Assembly (NCBI GenBank): GCA_004145795.1
Contig: SEIO01000027.1
Location: 1-39,766 of the forward strand
DNA: 39,766 nt
Direction: 5' to 3'
From: Lentibacillus lipolyticus
GTDB taxonomy: Bacteria; Bacillota; Bacilli; Bacillales; Amphibacillaceae
Each line of letters starts with the position of its first letter. Positions within the stretch are counted from its first letter, which is position 1. The notes beneath the pieces were generated by a model. It saw nothing but the letters and a program-made list of their open reading frames with translations, did not search any database and had not been told where the DNA came from. Shown here piece after piece: positions 1 to 8,576 of this stretch. The translations under genes were made by a program, and so were the position numbers.

Positions 1-4
1 TAGT

Positions 5-82
5 CCTCCTTGGGTTAATTTAAGGGTCCATTTTTGCTGATCAGCTTTGGACACCTCGTATCATACCAAGGGGGCTTTTTTT
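5..82 (+). terminator. Terminator-like nested hairpin at the left edge
   Basis: An outer 9-bp stem pairs 5-13 with 66-74, including one G-U pair. It encloses GTCCA (26-30) with TGGAC (48-52) and the palindrome GCTGATCAGC (37-46). A run of seven T follows from 76. This looks like an intrinsic terminator for something left of the window. The enclosed sub-stems leave open a leader-type terminator. The gene it serves is not visible. Confidence 0.45.
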
Positions 83-130
83 ATTCAATCCTCATTTTGC
101 TTAATTACAGGAATGCTTTCTTATCTTATA

Positions 131-167
131 AAAAAATCCAGCCGACCCTTTTTCAGCTGGATTTTTT
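131..167 (-). terminator. Intrinsic terminator downstream of panD
   Basis: A 12-bp A/T-flanked stem (131-142 with 156-167, core ATCCAGC/GCTGGAT) lies five bases beyond the panD stop codon. It ends in T-runs on both strands, so it may stop transcription in both directions. Confidence 0.8.
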
Positions 168-171
168 GGTC

Positions 172-564
172 CTATTGATTTACCCCTTCCGGCCAGTGCA
201 AATCATGTGCTTCCACACTCGTAATCTCGTTATGTTCATTAACAAAGACGACTTGTGGCTGCAATTTTTCTATTTCCTCATCAGTCATGAGGCCTTGACT
301 GAGTATAATGACCAGGTCCCCTGGTGAAAATAGATTCGCTGGCGGGCCATTCAGGCAAATCCGCCCTGATCCCTCTGGCGCAGGGATAGCATACGTTTTC
401 CATCTGGCCGCATTTTTCAAGTTGGCGATTTGCACCATTTCATACGGCTTAATATTCGCCTTCTTCATTAACGTCGCATCAATCGTCACGCTGCCGACGT
501 AGTCAAGCTCTGCTTCCGTAACCGTCGCTCTATGAATCTTTCCCTTACACATGAAGCGCTGCAT
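172..564 (-). CDS. panD: Aspartate 1-decarboxylase (PanD)
   Basis: This enzyme decarboxylates L-aspartate to beta-alanine for pantothenate and coenzyme A synthesis in the cytoplasm. The protein is 130 residues, close to the usual ~127. It has the N-terminal pattern of the family (MCKGKIHRATVTEAELDYVGS), with Gly24-Ser25 at the self-cleavage site where the serine becomes the pyruvoyl cofactor. I chose the ATG at 562-564 because a GAGGA Shine-Dalgarno sequence precedes it and the PanD fold begins there; an upstream in-frame ATG adds 23 unrelated residues. panB and panC, which often sit beside panD in Bacillus, are not in the window. A terminator follows immediately, so panD is the last or only gene of its transcript. 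Confidence 0.95.
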   Translation of the reverse strand: MQRFMCKGKIHRATVTEAELDYVGSVTIDATLMKKANIKPYEMVQIANLKNAARWKTYAIPAPEGSGRICLNGPPANLFSPGDLVIILSQGLMTDEEIEKLQPQVVFVNEHNEITSVEAHDLHWPEGVNQ

Positions 565-620
565 GCACGTTCCTCCTCTATCATTAAGTCGAGTCTTATA
601 TATAAGTATGATGAAGCTCT

Positions 621-730
621 TAGAAAAGCGCAAGCGCCTTGCTCACCCTCGACAAGCTTAAGCAAGAATTCCTTGCTCTCGCCCCAAAAGCCAATGTCTT
701 CACATTCCTGTACTATCTCTGGCCTATCCG
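621..730. repeat. Candidate intergenic repeat/structured element between panD and the amidase gene
   Basis: The stretch contains close-packed dyads: GCGCAAGCGC near 628-637, GCTTAAGC near 656-663, and AGCAAG (661-666) with CTTGCT (672-677). AGCAAG/CTTGCT words recur several times. The start (AAAAGCGCAAGCGCCTTGCT) resembles from memory a dispersed intergenic repeat found in many copies in Bacillaceae genomes. Only one copy is seen here, so its repeat status rests on recollection. No convincing gene lies in it. Confidence 0.4.
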
Positions 731-2188
731 CTATGCGTCTGAACGGGTACAACGGACATATCCCCTGAAATGAACTTCAAGCATGCTGCCTAATTGGAAA
801 AGCAAATCTTCATTCCCATTCTTGCTCATAATCTGAACACCAATCGGCAGTCCGTTTTCATCGGTACTAACCGGTATGGTTAAAGACGGCAGTCCCCAAA
901 CATTGGCATACGCTACATACGGCATATAATGCAGAAACGTCTTTCGAATTGAAAAAATTTCCCGATATACGTTCCCATGTTTAGGAGCACCAGTGTGATA
1001 AACTGGGAAAACAAGCAAACGATGGCTCAGATAGTTTGCTAGTGTGGCATCTCCCTGTTCCATCACAGCTTTTATTTTGCTTAATCTTGCTGCCGATGGC
1101 TGGAACAATTTTGCGCCAATAAGTGCCCATGACAAATACAAATGAACCGGCGTATGTTTGGTCAGCATTTCTTTTGTGAATGACGCGAATACGTTTGGAC
1201 GGTCGGTATTAAAGGCTAATTGTTTCATTTCTTTTCCACCGTCAACTGACATCATTTCCTGCCAAAGCTGGGCGCTATCTGCAAAATAAGGCGGAACTGT
1301 CCGGTTCACGGATAGTGTTTGGCTTAAAAAACGTTCCATCATATGAAGTACACCCTTGGTTTTGGGAGATAATGGAATACCTGTGTCGGCGGGTAATATA
1401 GCAATCTCAACATTATTAAGCGAATGCTTTTGAGCGGGCTGATCCGTCATCACCTGATACATGAGTTCGATGTCACGGACAGATTTCCCCATTGGACCCA
1501 CTCCAGACATTCGCTCCTTTAAAGGGTGTCCATGTACCGGAAAATGGCCCTCTTCCGATACTTGGTATTTTCCCGGCTTAAACCCAACCACGCCATTGAA
1601 ATGACTCGGAAGCCGAATAGATCCGCCGATATCAGAACCAATACCGGCAGCAGCTCCTCCTGCGCCCAGCAACGCACCTTCTCCACCGCTGGACCCGCCT
1701 GCAGTCCTTGTTACATCCCATGGATTATTCGTTCTGCCATACAATTTATTATCCGTCTCCTGGCAAAAGCAGAGCATGGGGGTATTGGTTTTGCCTATAA
1801 TGATAGCACCAGCTTCCTTCAACTTCCTGACAACTGCCGCGTCTTCTCTCGCAACCAAATGTTTTCGGTGTACCACGCCGCCTGTTGTTTTCATGCCGGC
1901 AACGTGAAATGCTTCCTTTACACTAATCGGAACACCAAATAATGGCCCTTTATCCGCCCCATCACGCTGCTTATCTTTTTCCCGGGCTTCGCGTATAGCT
2001 GGTTCATACCGGTCCTCGACCATAGCATTAATGATAGGGTTTATTTGAATAGTGTGTTCCCTATAGGCGTTTACCACGTCATAACATGATAGGTTCCCTT
2101 CTTTAATTGCCTTGGCGGTGGACGTGGCATCCATAGAAAGAATCGAATGGGCATCGATTTCTATACCTTTTTTAGTCCCCATGCTCAT
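731..2188 (-). CDS. Amidase signature (AS) family amidase
   Basis: This is an amide or carbamoyl hydrolase of the amidase signature family, 485 residues. The Ser-cisSer-Lys triad is visible: Lys91 in FGVPISVKEAF, cis-Ser166 in the AGGSSGGEGALLGAG block and the nucleophile Ser190 in GSDIGGSIR. It is not GatA by context, because gatC and gatB are absent. The layout is closer to the fatty-acid-amide-hydrolase-like stand-alone amidases, and the substrate cannot be read from sequence. I chose the ATG at 2186-2188 because AAGGAG lies seven bases upstream; an upstream in-frame start would add 20 residues without a ribosome site. Its last few codons abut the repeat-like stretch at 621-730, so the C-terminal tail may be altered. 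Confidence 0.88.
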   Translation of the reverse strand: MSMGTKKGIEIDAHSILSMDATSTAKAIKEGNLSCYDVVNAYREHTIQINPIINAMVEDRYEPAIREAREKDKQRDGADKGPLFGVPISVKEAFHVAGMKTTGGVVHRKHLVAREDAAVVRKLKEAGAIIIGKTNTPMLCFCQETDNKLYGRTNNPWDVTRTAGGSSGGEGALLGAGGAAAGIGSDIGGSIRLPSHFNGVVGFKPGKYQVSEEGHFPVHGHPLKERMSGVGPMGKSVRDIELMYQVMTDQPAQKHSLNNVEIAILPADTGIPLSPKTKGVLHMMERFLSQTLSVNRTVPPYFADSAQLWQEMMSVDGGKEMKQLAFNTDRPNVFASFTKEMLTKHTPVHLYLSWALIGAKLFQPSAARLSKIKAVMEQGDATLANYLSHRLLVFPVYHTGAPKHGNVYREIFSIRKTFLHYMPYVAYANVWGLPSLTIPVSTDENGLPIGVQIMSKNGNEDLLFQLGSMLEVHFRGYVRCTRSDA

Positions 2189-2351
2189 TTTGATACTCCT
2201 TCTATCGGTGATTTTAGTGTTGCTGTTTAGCTTGGGGCAAAAACACAATCTCTCCCAGTTACGATATTGTAAATGGCTGCATTTTCTCCGTTACGAAAAC
2301 ACTGCAAGGTGCTAATTATTTAAAAAATTCCCTCTCTTCCTGATGATAATT

Positions 2352-2380
2352 AGTGTAGCTGTTTTCGCGAATGCCGTCAA
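2352..2380 (-). promoter_or_regulatory. Possible SigA promoter for the amidase gene
   Basis: Read on the minus strand, TTGACG (-35, 2375-2380) is 17 bases from TACACT (-10, 2352-2357). This would give a leader of about 155 nt before the amidase start. The -10 matches consensus at only four of six positions. Confidence 0.4.
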
Positions 2381-2508
2381 ATCAGAGTTTCAGCAGTCGA
2401 GTTGGCGTTTCTTTTCCCACTGATTTGCAGATCGCCATGATAAATTGTTCTATCATCAATCGGATTCGTTGCTTTACTATTTTCGTCCCTGTCCTTATAT
2501 GTTGTTTT

Positions 2509-2538
2509 TTGACTTTTTTTGCTGCCTTCGTATATATT
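2509..2538 (+). promoter_or_regulatory. SigA promoter of the GGDEF-EAL/ThDP operon
   Basis: TTGACT at 2509-2514 is followed by TATATATT at 2531-2538, giving a -10 at a spacing of 16 or 18. The predicted start near 2545 leaves a ~60-nt leader. The rest of the gene-free stretch 2189-2607 shows only this and the divergent amidase promoter; I see no riboswitch or terminator there. Confidence 0.6.
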
Positions 2539-2607
2539 AAATAAATAAGCCTTTTTAATATGTTTTAGAGCACTAAATTAGCAGTTTCTATACGGGGGAT
2601 GAGGGAG

Positions 2608-4839
2608 ATGCTTTACGAGGAACCACATTTCATAACGGAGTCGAAACGACTGTGCAAGGAAAACGGCATGGACCCCAATGTGATGTCGCGTCCCAAGACG
2701 TTTTTGACCGAGCAAGAGTTAAAAGATAAACGAAAGTCCTACAGTGAGATTTTATCTGTCGTAAGCTTTTTTTCTCATAAATTGTTGGACTCACTGCAAG
2801 GAACACCTATCCTCGTCGTCATTTCCGATGCGGACGGCTTCCTTTTAGACATAGACGGGGACGAAACCATCAAAGCAACTACCGAACAATTGGGCATTAT
2901 TTTAGGCAGCCAATTTACGCAAGAGGAAACAGGCACAAACGTTGTCAGCCTGACATTGCAGGAAAAACGCCCGATAAGCTTAATCGGCACGGATCATTAT
3001 CATGAAATGCTTAAGGGTATCGCCTGCTACGGTGCATCTTTCCAGTATCAAGATGAGGATGATCTGCTTGGCAGTGTTTCAATCATGATGCCGTTTCAGT
3101 ACCAGAATCCGCTATTTTTGACGATGCTGTCCCAGACTGTCGACTCCATTGAACGGGAACTGCTCCTCCGCAAACAAAACAGGAAGCTCAACATCATGAA
3201 CCAAATCATGCTGAGGCGAACGAGTAACGGGATTGTCATCACTGACGAATATGGCATCACGACGGAGTTCAATGACTATGCCCAGAAAATTTCCAATAAC
3301 AGCAGGGAATCCGTCATCGGCAAAAATATCTGTTATTCGTTGCTGACCGGTGGATATTTTCAAGAGGTCATCGAACATGAAGCGGTATTCAATAATGAGC
3401 TTCTCCAATTCACCAATCAAGATGGCAATCGTGTCGTTTGCCTATTCGATGCACAGCCAATCTATGAAAATGGGAAAATGATCGGTGCTTTCGGCCAGTT
3501 CCGGGATATCTCCGAGCGGCACTTACTGCAGGAAAAATATAATTACCTTGCATACCATGATGACCTGACAAACCTGCCGAACAGGCGATATATCAAGAAG
3601 GAGATACAAGCCCACATCGAATCAATAGAAGACGGAACCGACAAAAAACTAGCCATACTATTTTTAGACCTGGATCGTTTTAAAATTATTAACGACAACT
3701 TCGGCCATTCCCATGGGGATGATTTGTTACGGGAAGTGAGCAAGCGCCTTAGCGAATGCCTCGGAGAACAGGATGTCCTGGCGCGAATGGGCGGGGACGA
3801 ATTTATTTTTCTGTTGCAAGATTTTGTGTCGGATACATATGTCACGCAAGTAGCGGATGACATTCTCCGAAAATTCCATGAGCCTTTCCAAGTTGCCGGT
3901 AATGCATTACATACAACCGCAAGCCTTGGCATCGCCATTTACCCGGAGTTCCCCATTTCTCCGGAAAAATTTATGGTATATGCGGATAACGCCATGTACC
4001 AGGCCAAATCACAAGGCAAAAATCGGTATGTCGTCTACACATCTGAACTATTGGAGGATAAAATCGAGGAATTGCAGCTTGAATCTGACTTGAAACAGGC
4101 GTTAGATCAGAATGAATTTGTGCTGCACTATCAGCCCCAATTTGACAACAAAACCGGTGAACTGACCGCAGCAGAGGCATTGATCCGGTGGCAGCATCCA
4201 AAGCTTGGTCTGCTTTATCCGAACAAGTTTATTAAACTAGCGGAAGAAAGCGGCATGATCACCGAAATCGGGGAATGGGTCATCAAAGAAGCCTGTGCCC
4301 AAAATAAAAAGTGGCAGGACGCCGGAATGAAGCCAATCAAAGTTGCCGTCAACCTGTCGACACAGCAATTTCTGACTAAAAATTTAGTTGACTTCATGCA
4401 ACATGTGCTACAGCAGACAGAGCTGGATCCGCCATATTTAACGGTAGAAATCACGGAAAACATGGCGATTGAATACGACCATTCCTTGAGGGTTCTAAAG
4501 CAACTGAAGGCAACTGGCATTTGTATCAGCATTGATGATTTTGGAACGGGATACAGTTCATTGAAATATTTGAAAGACTTCCCGATTGATTATTTAAAAA
4601 TTGATAAATCGTTCGTCGGGGAAATAATCGACGATGATAACGATGCCATTATTGTGAAGGCCATGATCTCGCTGGCGCATAATCTAAACCTGAAAGTGGT
4701 GGCAGAAGGTGTGGAAACAAGGGCACAGCTGGACTTTTTAAACGAGTACAACTGTGACATCACACAAGGCTTTTTGTTCAGCAAGCCCATCCCGGCTGCA
4801 ACATTTGAACAACAATATCGTCAAGGGGGAAATGATTAA
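2608..4839 (+). CDS. GAF-PAS-GGDEF-EAL cyclic-di-GMP signalling protein
   Basis: This is a cytoplasmic protein of 743 residues with no membrane segments, predicted to make and/or break down cyclic di-GMP. Residues ~1-190 resemble the GAF-type sensory region of AcoR-like activators (SRPKTFLTEQEL then a GTPILVVISDADG stretch). A PAS domain spans ~195-315. The GGDEF domain has an intact GGDEF signature at 395-399. The EAL domain starts with the EAL motif at 523-525 and keeps ENMA, DDFGTGYSS, KIDKSFV and VVAEGVET motifs, so both active sites look intact. The ATG at 2608 has a G-rich ribosome site at a good distance; the ATG at 2599 is an alternative. The stop codon directly abuts the start of the next gene, indicating co-transcription with a ThDP enzyme. 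Confidence 0.92.
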   Translation: MLYEEPHFITESKRLCKENGMDPNVMSRPKTFLTEQELKDKRKSYSEILSVVSFFSHKLLDSLQGTPILVVISDADGFLLDIDGDETIKATTEQLGIILGSQFTQEETGTNVVSLTLQEKRPISLIGTDHYHEMLKGIACYGASFQYQDEDDLLGSVSIMMPFQYQNPLFLTMLSQTVDSIERELLLRKQNRKLNIMNQIMLRRTSNGIVITDEYGITTEFNDYAQKISNNSRESVIGKNICYSLLTGGYFQEVIEHEAVFNNELLQFTNQDGNRVVCLFDAQPIYENGKMIGAFGQFRDISERHLLQEKYNYLAYHDDLTNLPNRRYIKKEIQAHIESIEDGTDKKLAILFLDLDRFKIINDNFGHSHGDDLLREVSKRLSECLGEQDVLARMGGDEFIFLLQDFVSDTYVTQVADDILRKFHEPFQVAGNALHTTASLGIAIYPEFPISPEKFMVYADNAMYQAKSQGKNRYVVYTSELLEDKIEELQLESDLKQALDQNEFVLHYQPQFDNKTGELTAAEALIRWQHPKLGLLYPNKFIKLAEESGMITEIGEWVIKEACAQNKKWQDAGMKPIKVAVNLSTQQFLTKNLVDFMQHVLQQTELDPPYLTVEITENMAIEYDHSLRVLKQLKATGICISIDDFGTGYSSLKYLKDFPIDYLKIDKSFVGEIIDDDNDAIIVKAMISLAHNLNLKVVAEGVETRAQLDFLNEYNCDITQGFLFSKPIPAATFEQQYRQGGND

Positions 4840-6474
4840 TTGAAAACAGCAGCATCTGTACTGGCAACTAATTTTAAGCATTGGGAAATGACGCACCTTT
4901 TCGGGATACCAGGAAAAGCTATTTCCCCTATTCTATTTGAGTTGCTCAATGAAAAAATTGAATTTGTCCTGAGCAAGCACGAATCCGGGGGCGGTTTTGA
5001 AGCAGCCGGCTACGCGATGATGAACCAGAAACTTGGCGTGGCTCTCGGTACATCCGGTCCAGGCGGCACGAATCTACTTACAGCAGCAGGTCAGGCAAAA
5101 GCATTTCATGCGCCGCTTTTAATCATTACCGGCCACCCGTCTGTAAAGGACACCGGTAAGGCGCAGGGACAGGATTCCAGCATTTTTGGAACAGACTTAA
5201 CGACCATGTTCCAATCGGTTACCAAATTCAGTGCCCGGGTGGAACGGGGCGACATGCTCGAGCGTTACTTGCAACATGCAGTTGAACAAGCTATGTCCGG
5301 TGTTCGTGGGCCGGTACATCTGTCCATTCCTTTTGATATTTTACTAGAAGAAATCGAGCCATTCACGTTTGACTTGCCGGAACCAACGCCTATGATATCG
5401 TCGAATATCGCGCAAGCCGCTGCAACAATAAAGGCGGCCGAGCGTCCGCTTCTTTTTCTAGGAAAAGGCGTCCATTCCAGCCAAGCATATGAACAAGTGC
5501 ACCAGCTCGCGGAGTACTGGAACATACCAGTCATCACAACACCTGGCGGCAAAGGGACTTTCCTTTCTAATCACTGTCTCTCACTTGGAGCTTTCGGTCT
5601 TGGCGGAACGGAGGAAGCAGCAGCCTATGTCCAGGAAGGGGTTGATCTGCTGATTGTTATTGGCACCAGACTGAGCGACATGTCCATTCCGAGCCTGACA
5701 GAAGAACAGTATCCGGAGCATGTCATCCATTTTGACCATGACCCTGCGTTTATCGGAAAATCCATCAATGTTCCGACAACCAGCGTCCTTGGTGACATCC
5801 GTGCCAATCTGGACGCCCTGTTGCAGGATGTTCCCGAAACGGACAGGAAGGCATACATCCTGCCTAAAGAAACCAAACCATTACCGGACCAAAAGCCGGA
5901 TGAGCGCTTGTCGGCAGCAGCTGCGGTGATGGTTATGCGCGATGTATTGCCTGATGATGCGATCGTTTTCGGGGATGATGGCAGTCACGCATTCTATGGC
6001 ATCAAATATTTTGATATCTATGAGCCTGGAACCTATTTTTTCGATGATATTTTTGGGGCGATGGGCAATGGAATCGGCTATGCCATTGGCGCTAAGCTTA
6101 CCGTACCTGATAAACCAGTCATCTGCCTTGTTGGCGATGGTTGCATGTTCATGCATGGCACGGAAATTTCCACTGCCTATAACTACGACGCTCCGGTTCT
6201 GTTCATCGTTTTGAACAACGGACGGCTCGACATGGTGGAAAAAGGCATGCGGAAAATGATCGGCACATCCATTGGCGGCGTCTATGAAACCCCGCTTGAT
6301 GCAGCACGCTTTGCCGAATCAATGGGGCTTGAGGCAGTAACATGCCACAATGTATACGATCTGACTGACAGCATCAAACAAGCGTTGCGTACGACGGAAC
6401 AAACCAGGAAACCTGTTGTTGTGGAAGTGTTGGTTGACGAAAACGAAATCCCACCAACTATGGGGAGGCAGTAA
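4840..6474 (+). CDS. Thiamine-diphosphate-dependent enzyme of the acetolactate synthase/decarboxylase superfamily
   Basis: The protein has 544 residues and the three-domain ThDP fold. Glu48 in SKHESGGGFEAAGYA is the conserved catalytic glutamate. GTSGPGGTN follows in the PYR domain, and the PP domain carries GDG (432-434) and NN (459-460), the metal/ThDP motif. It is clearly separate from the biosynthetic ilvB at 14-16 kb and has no small subunit beside it. The substrate cannot be assigned; acetolactate synthase-like, sulfopyruvate decarboxylase-like or other 2-keto acid enzymes are possible. Translation starts at a TTG immediately after the preceding stop codon, with AAGGGGG upstream. It is followed with a one-base gap by a carboxymuconolactone decarboxylase-like gene, which suggests a small catabolic module. 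Confidence 0.85.
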   Translation: MKTAASVLATNFKHWEMTHLFGIPGKAISPILFELLNEKIEFVLSKHESGGGFEAAGYAMMNQKLGVALGTSGPGGTNLLTAAGQAKAFHAPLLIITGHPSVKDTGKAQGQDSSIFGTDLTTMFQSVTKFSARVERGDMLERYLQHAVEQAMSGVRGPVHLSIPFDILLEEIEPFTFDLPEPTPMISSNIAQAAATIKAAERPLLFLGKGVHSSQAYEQVHQLAEYWNIPVITTPGGKGTFLSNHCLSLGAFGLGGTEEAAAYVQEGVDLLIVIGTRLSDMSIPSLTEEQYPEHVIHFDHDPAFIGKSINVPTTSVLGDIRANLDALLQDVPETDRKAYILPKETKPLPDQKPDERLSAAAAVMVMRDVLPDDAIVFGDDGSHAFYGIKYFDIYEPGTYFFDDIFGAMGNGIGYAIGAKLTVPDKPVICLVGDGCMFMHGTEISTAYNYDAPVLFIVLNNGRLDMVEKGMRKMIGTSIGGVYETPLDAARFAESMGLEAVTCHNVYDLTDSIKQALRTTEQTRKPVVVEVLVDENEIPPTMGRQ

Positions 6475-6475
6475 C

Positions 6476-6847
6476 ATGGAAAAAGATAAACGATTTGAAG
6501 CAGGCATTGCCGCAATGAAAAAATTATTTTCAGATGATACCCGTGCTGGTATGGAACAAATGAAAGAAATTTCCCCTGACTTCTGGGAAATGATTGTCTC
6601 GTTTGGGTTTGGTGACCTTTATTCACGGAAAACACTGTCCATGACACAGCTGGAAATCGTGACACTGACAGCCCTGATTACCCAAGGAGCATTCGATCAG
6701 CTGAAAGTTCATCTCCAGGCGGCACGAAATGTCGGCCTGACACAGGAAGAAATTATCGAAGTCATCATTCACTGTGCCGGATACACCGGCTTCCCAAAAG
6801 CCGTCCAGGCCATGGGAATCGCCAAAGAAGTCTTTGACGCAGAATAA
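6476..6847 (+). CDS. Carboxymuconolactone decarboxylase (CMD)/AhpD-fold protein
   Basis: This small all-helical protein has 123 residues. The C-terminal half (HLQAARNVGLTQEEIIEVII then HCAGYTGFPKA) is typical of the carboxymuconolactone decarboxylase family. Only one cysteine is present in that region and there is no CxxC pair, so an AhpD-like thiol peroxidase role is unlikely. The true reaction is unknown. The ATG at 6476 lies one base after the stop of the ThDP gene, with GGGGAGG upstream, and is surely translated from the same message. It may act on a product or substrate of the ThDP enzyme, but that is inference from linkage. Confidence 0.85.
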   Translation: MEKDKRFEAGIAAMKKLFSDDTRAGMEQMKEISPDFWEMIVSFGFGDLYSRKTLSMTQLEIVTLTALITQGAFDQLKVHLQAARNVGLTQEEIIEVIIHCAGYTGFPKAVQAMGIAKEVFDAE

Positions 6848-6851
6848 TCGG

Positions 6852-6940
6852 GACATGGGGGCTCCCAGACCGATCTCCCCCCTCATCTCCAAACAAGAAG
6901 GAGCCCTCCATCCAATTCGGAAGGGGGCTCCCCATGTCTC
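6852..6940. terminator. GC-rich palindromic region between convergent operons
   Basis: ACATGGGG near 6853 pairs with CCCCATGT near 6930, and an inner GGAGCCC/GGGCTCC stem lies at ~6899-6927. It sits between the convergent CMD gene and ilvA. There is no strong T-run, so its terminator role is uncertain. It may be one of the GGGACA-type intergenic palindromes seen elsewhere in the window. Confidence 0.45.
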
Positions 6941-6947
6941 ATGCGCT

Positions 6948-7970
6948 TTATGCTGAGTGGTGGTGTTTGCTGGCAAGCTGCTGGATCATTGGCAGTGTGC
7001 TGATATCCATGTTGCCGCCGCTGACGACGATGCCACAGTGTTCAGAGTTAATTTTGCTGTTGTGTGCGAACAGTGCTGCCAGTGCTGCTGCGCCAGCCCC
7101 CTCAAGCAATGTTTTATTCCGTTCCAGCATGTAAACAGTGGCCGCAGCAATTTCCTCATCGCTCACAGTAAGAATATCATCAACATACCTTCTGATCAGC
7201 GGTAATGTACGCTCGCCCGGCTTCTTCACAGCAATCCCTTCAGCAATTGTCGATACCTTATCAAGACGAGTCACTTGCTTGTGACAATAACTTTTATACA
7301 TGGCTGATGCACCAGCCGCCTGGACGCCAATGACCTTGACGTGCGGGTTTTTATATTTAACAGCGGTAGCAATTCCGCTGATTAACCCACCGCCGCCGAC
7401 CGGCACAATAATCGTATCAATCCGGTCTTCTTGCTGCAGCATTTCGGTGGCAATTGTCCCCTGGCCAGCCATCACATCATAATCATCAAACGGATGAATA
7501 TACTCCGCGCCTGTCTGCATTTGCCGTTTCATGGATGCTTCATATGCTTCCTGGAACGACTCTCCTGTGAGGACAACTTCCGCACCATATGCCCGTGTGG
7601 CGTTGACTTTGGCCGCGGGTGTTTTTTCCGGCATGAAAATGGTTGCCTTCGCATTTAATTTCGCCGCCGCATTCGCCACCCCTTGGGCATGATTGCCGGC
7701 AGATGCCGCAATTACTCCATTTTGCAGTTGTTCGTCTGACAACTGCATTAATTTAAAACTAGCTCCTCTGAATTTGAATGCGCCAGTTTTCTGCTGATTT
7801 TCCATTTTAAAATACACATGTTTCCCTACCAGCGCGTTTGTTGTTGCTGATCGTAACATAGGCGTACGGTGGACCACCGTTGCTAGGCGGTCCATTGCTA
7901 CATCAGCCACGTCACTTAGCAAGTAATTCCCAACATGCTCACTCTCCTTCGTCAAAATTGTTATTGTCAC
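6948..7970 (-). CDS. ilvA: Threonine ammonia-lyase (threonine deaminase), short form
   Basis: This PLP enzyme converts L-threonine to 2-oxobutyrate and ammonia, the first step to isoleucine. The PLP lysine is Lys66 in KTGAFKFRGAS, and the glycine-rich phosphate loop (VPVGGGGLISG) is present. The protein is 340 residues and stops after the catalytic domain. The ACT-like C-terminal regulatory domain of B. subtilis IlvA (about 420 residues) is absent, as in the TdcB-type enzymes. The GTG start at 7968-7970 has AAGGA nine bases upstream. It begins 12 bases after the leuD stop and is the last gene of the ilv-leu operon, which argues for a biosynthetic role despite the short form. Confidence 0.92.
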   Translation of the reverse strand: MTITILTKESEHVGNYLLSDVADVAMDRLATVVHRTPMLRSATTNALVGKHVYFKMENQQKTGAFKFRGASFKLMQLSDEQLQNGVIAASAGNHAQGVANAAAKLNAKATIFMPEKTPAAKVNATRAYGAEVVLTGESFQEAYEASMKRQMQTGAEYIHPFDDYDVMAGQGTIATEMLQQEDRIDTIIVPVGGGGLISGIATAVKYKNPHVKVIGVQAAGASAMYKSYCHKQVTRLDKVSTIAEGIAVKKPGERTLPLIRRYVDDILTVSDEEIAAATVYMLERNKTLLEGAGAAALAALFAHNSKINSEHCGIVVSGGNMDISTLPMIQQLASKHHHSA

Positions 7971-7982
7971 ACAATGGTTTCC

Positions 7983-8564
7983 TTATTCCGCTGCTTGCTC
8001 GAACGCGGTAATGGCTGCTTCGTGTTTCAATGTCAATGCAATCTCATCCAGTCCATTCAGCAAGTTTTCCCTGTGATAGGCCGGGATGTCAAACGGCACT
8101 TCCCGTTCATCATCACGGACAATCTGCTCCTGTAAATCAACCGTCAGCTCCAGTTCCGACTTCTCCGCCCGTTTTATCCATTGCTGCACCTGCTCTTCAT
8201 CCATCTGAACCGGAATAATTCCATTTTTTAGTGCATTATTATAAAAAATATCTGCAAAACTTGGTGCAATAATGACACGGAATCCGTAGTCTAAAAGGGC
8301 CCACGGAGCATGTTCCCTGGAAGAACCACAGCCAAAATTTTCCCCAGCCAGCAAGATTGTGCCATCATGATAAGCGGAATTATTCAGCACGAAATCTTCT
8401 CGTACGTTTCCATCTTCATCAAACCGCCAGTTATAAAACAAAAACTGGCCAAAACCGGTTCGTTCAATCCGTTTCAAGAATTGCTTCGGAATGATCTGAT
8501 CCGTATCAACATTGGACCGGTTTAGCGGAACAGCCGTTCCCTGATGCTTCTGAATTGCCTCCAT
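7983..8564 (-). CDS. leuD: 3-isopropylmalate dehydratase small subunit (LeuD)
   Basis: LeuD forms the isopropylmalate isomerase with LeuC, converting 2- to 3-isopropylmalate in leucine synthesis. The 193-residue protein has the family landmarks DTDQIIPKQFL near the N-terminus and FGCGSSREHAPWAL in the swivel domain, and normal length. I chose the ATG at 8562-8564 because AGGAGG lies eight bases upstream; a GTG three codons earlier overlaps that site. The ribosome site itself overlaps the leuC stop codon, so the two subunits are translationally linked. Confidence 0.97.
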   Translation of the reverse strand: MEAIQKHQGTAVPLNRSNVDTDQIIPKQFLKRIERTGFGQFLFYNWRFDEDGNVREDFVLNNSAYHDGTILLAGENFGCGSSREHAPWALLDYGFRVIIAPSFADIFYNNALKNGIIPVQMDEEQVQQWIKRAEKSELELTVDLQEQIVRDDEREVPFDIPAYHRENLLNGLDEIALTLKHEAAITAFEQAAE

Positions 8565-8576
8565 GAAAGCCACCTC

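Noticed and set aside
486-752. An 88-residue open frame on the minus strand overlapping panD and the repeat-like stretch
   Set aside because: It overlaps the panD coding region in another frame, runs through the repeat-like element and has no ribosome site or family resemblance.
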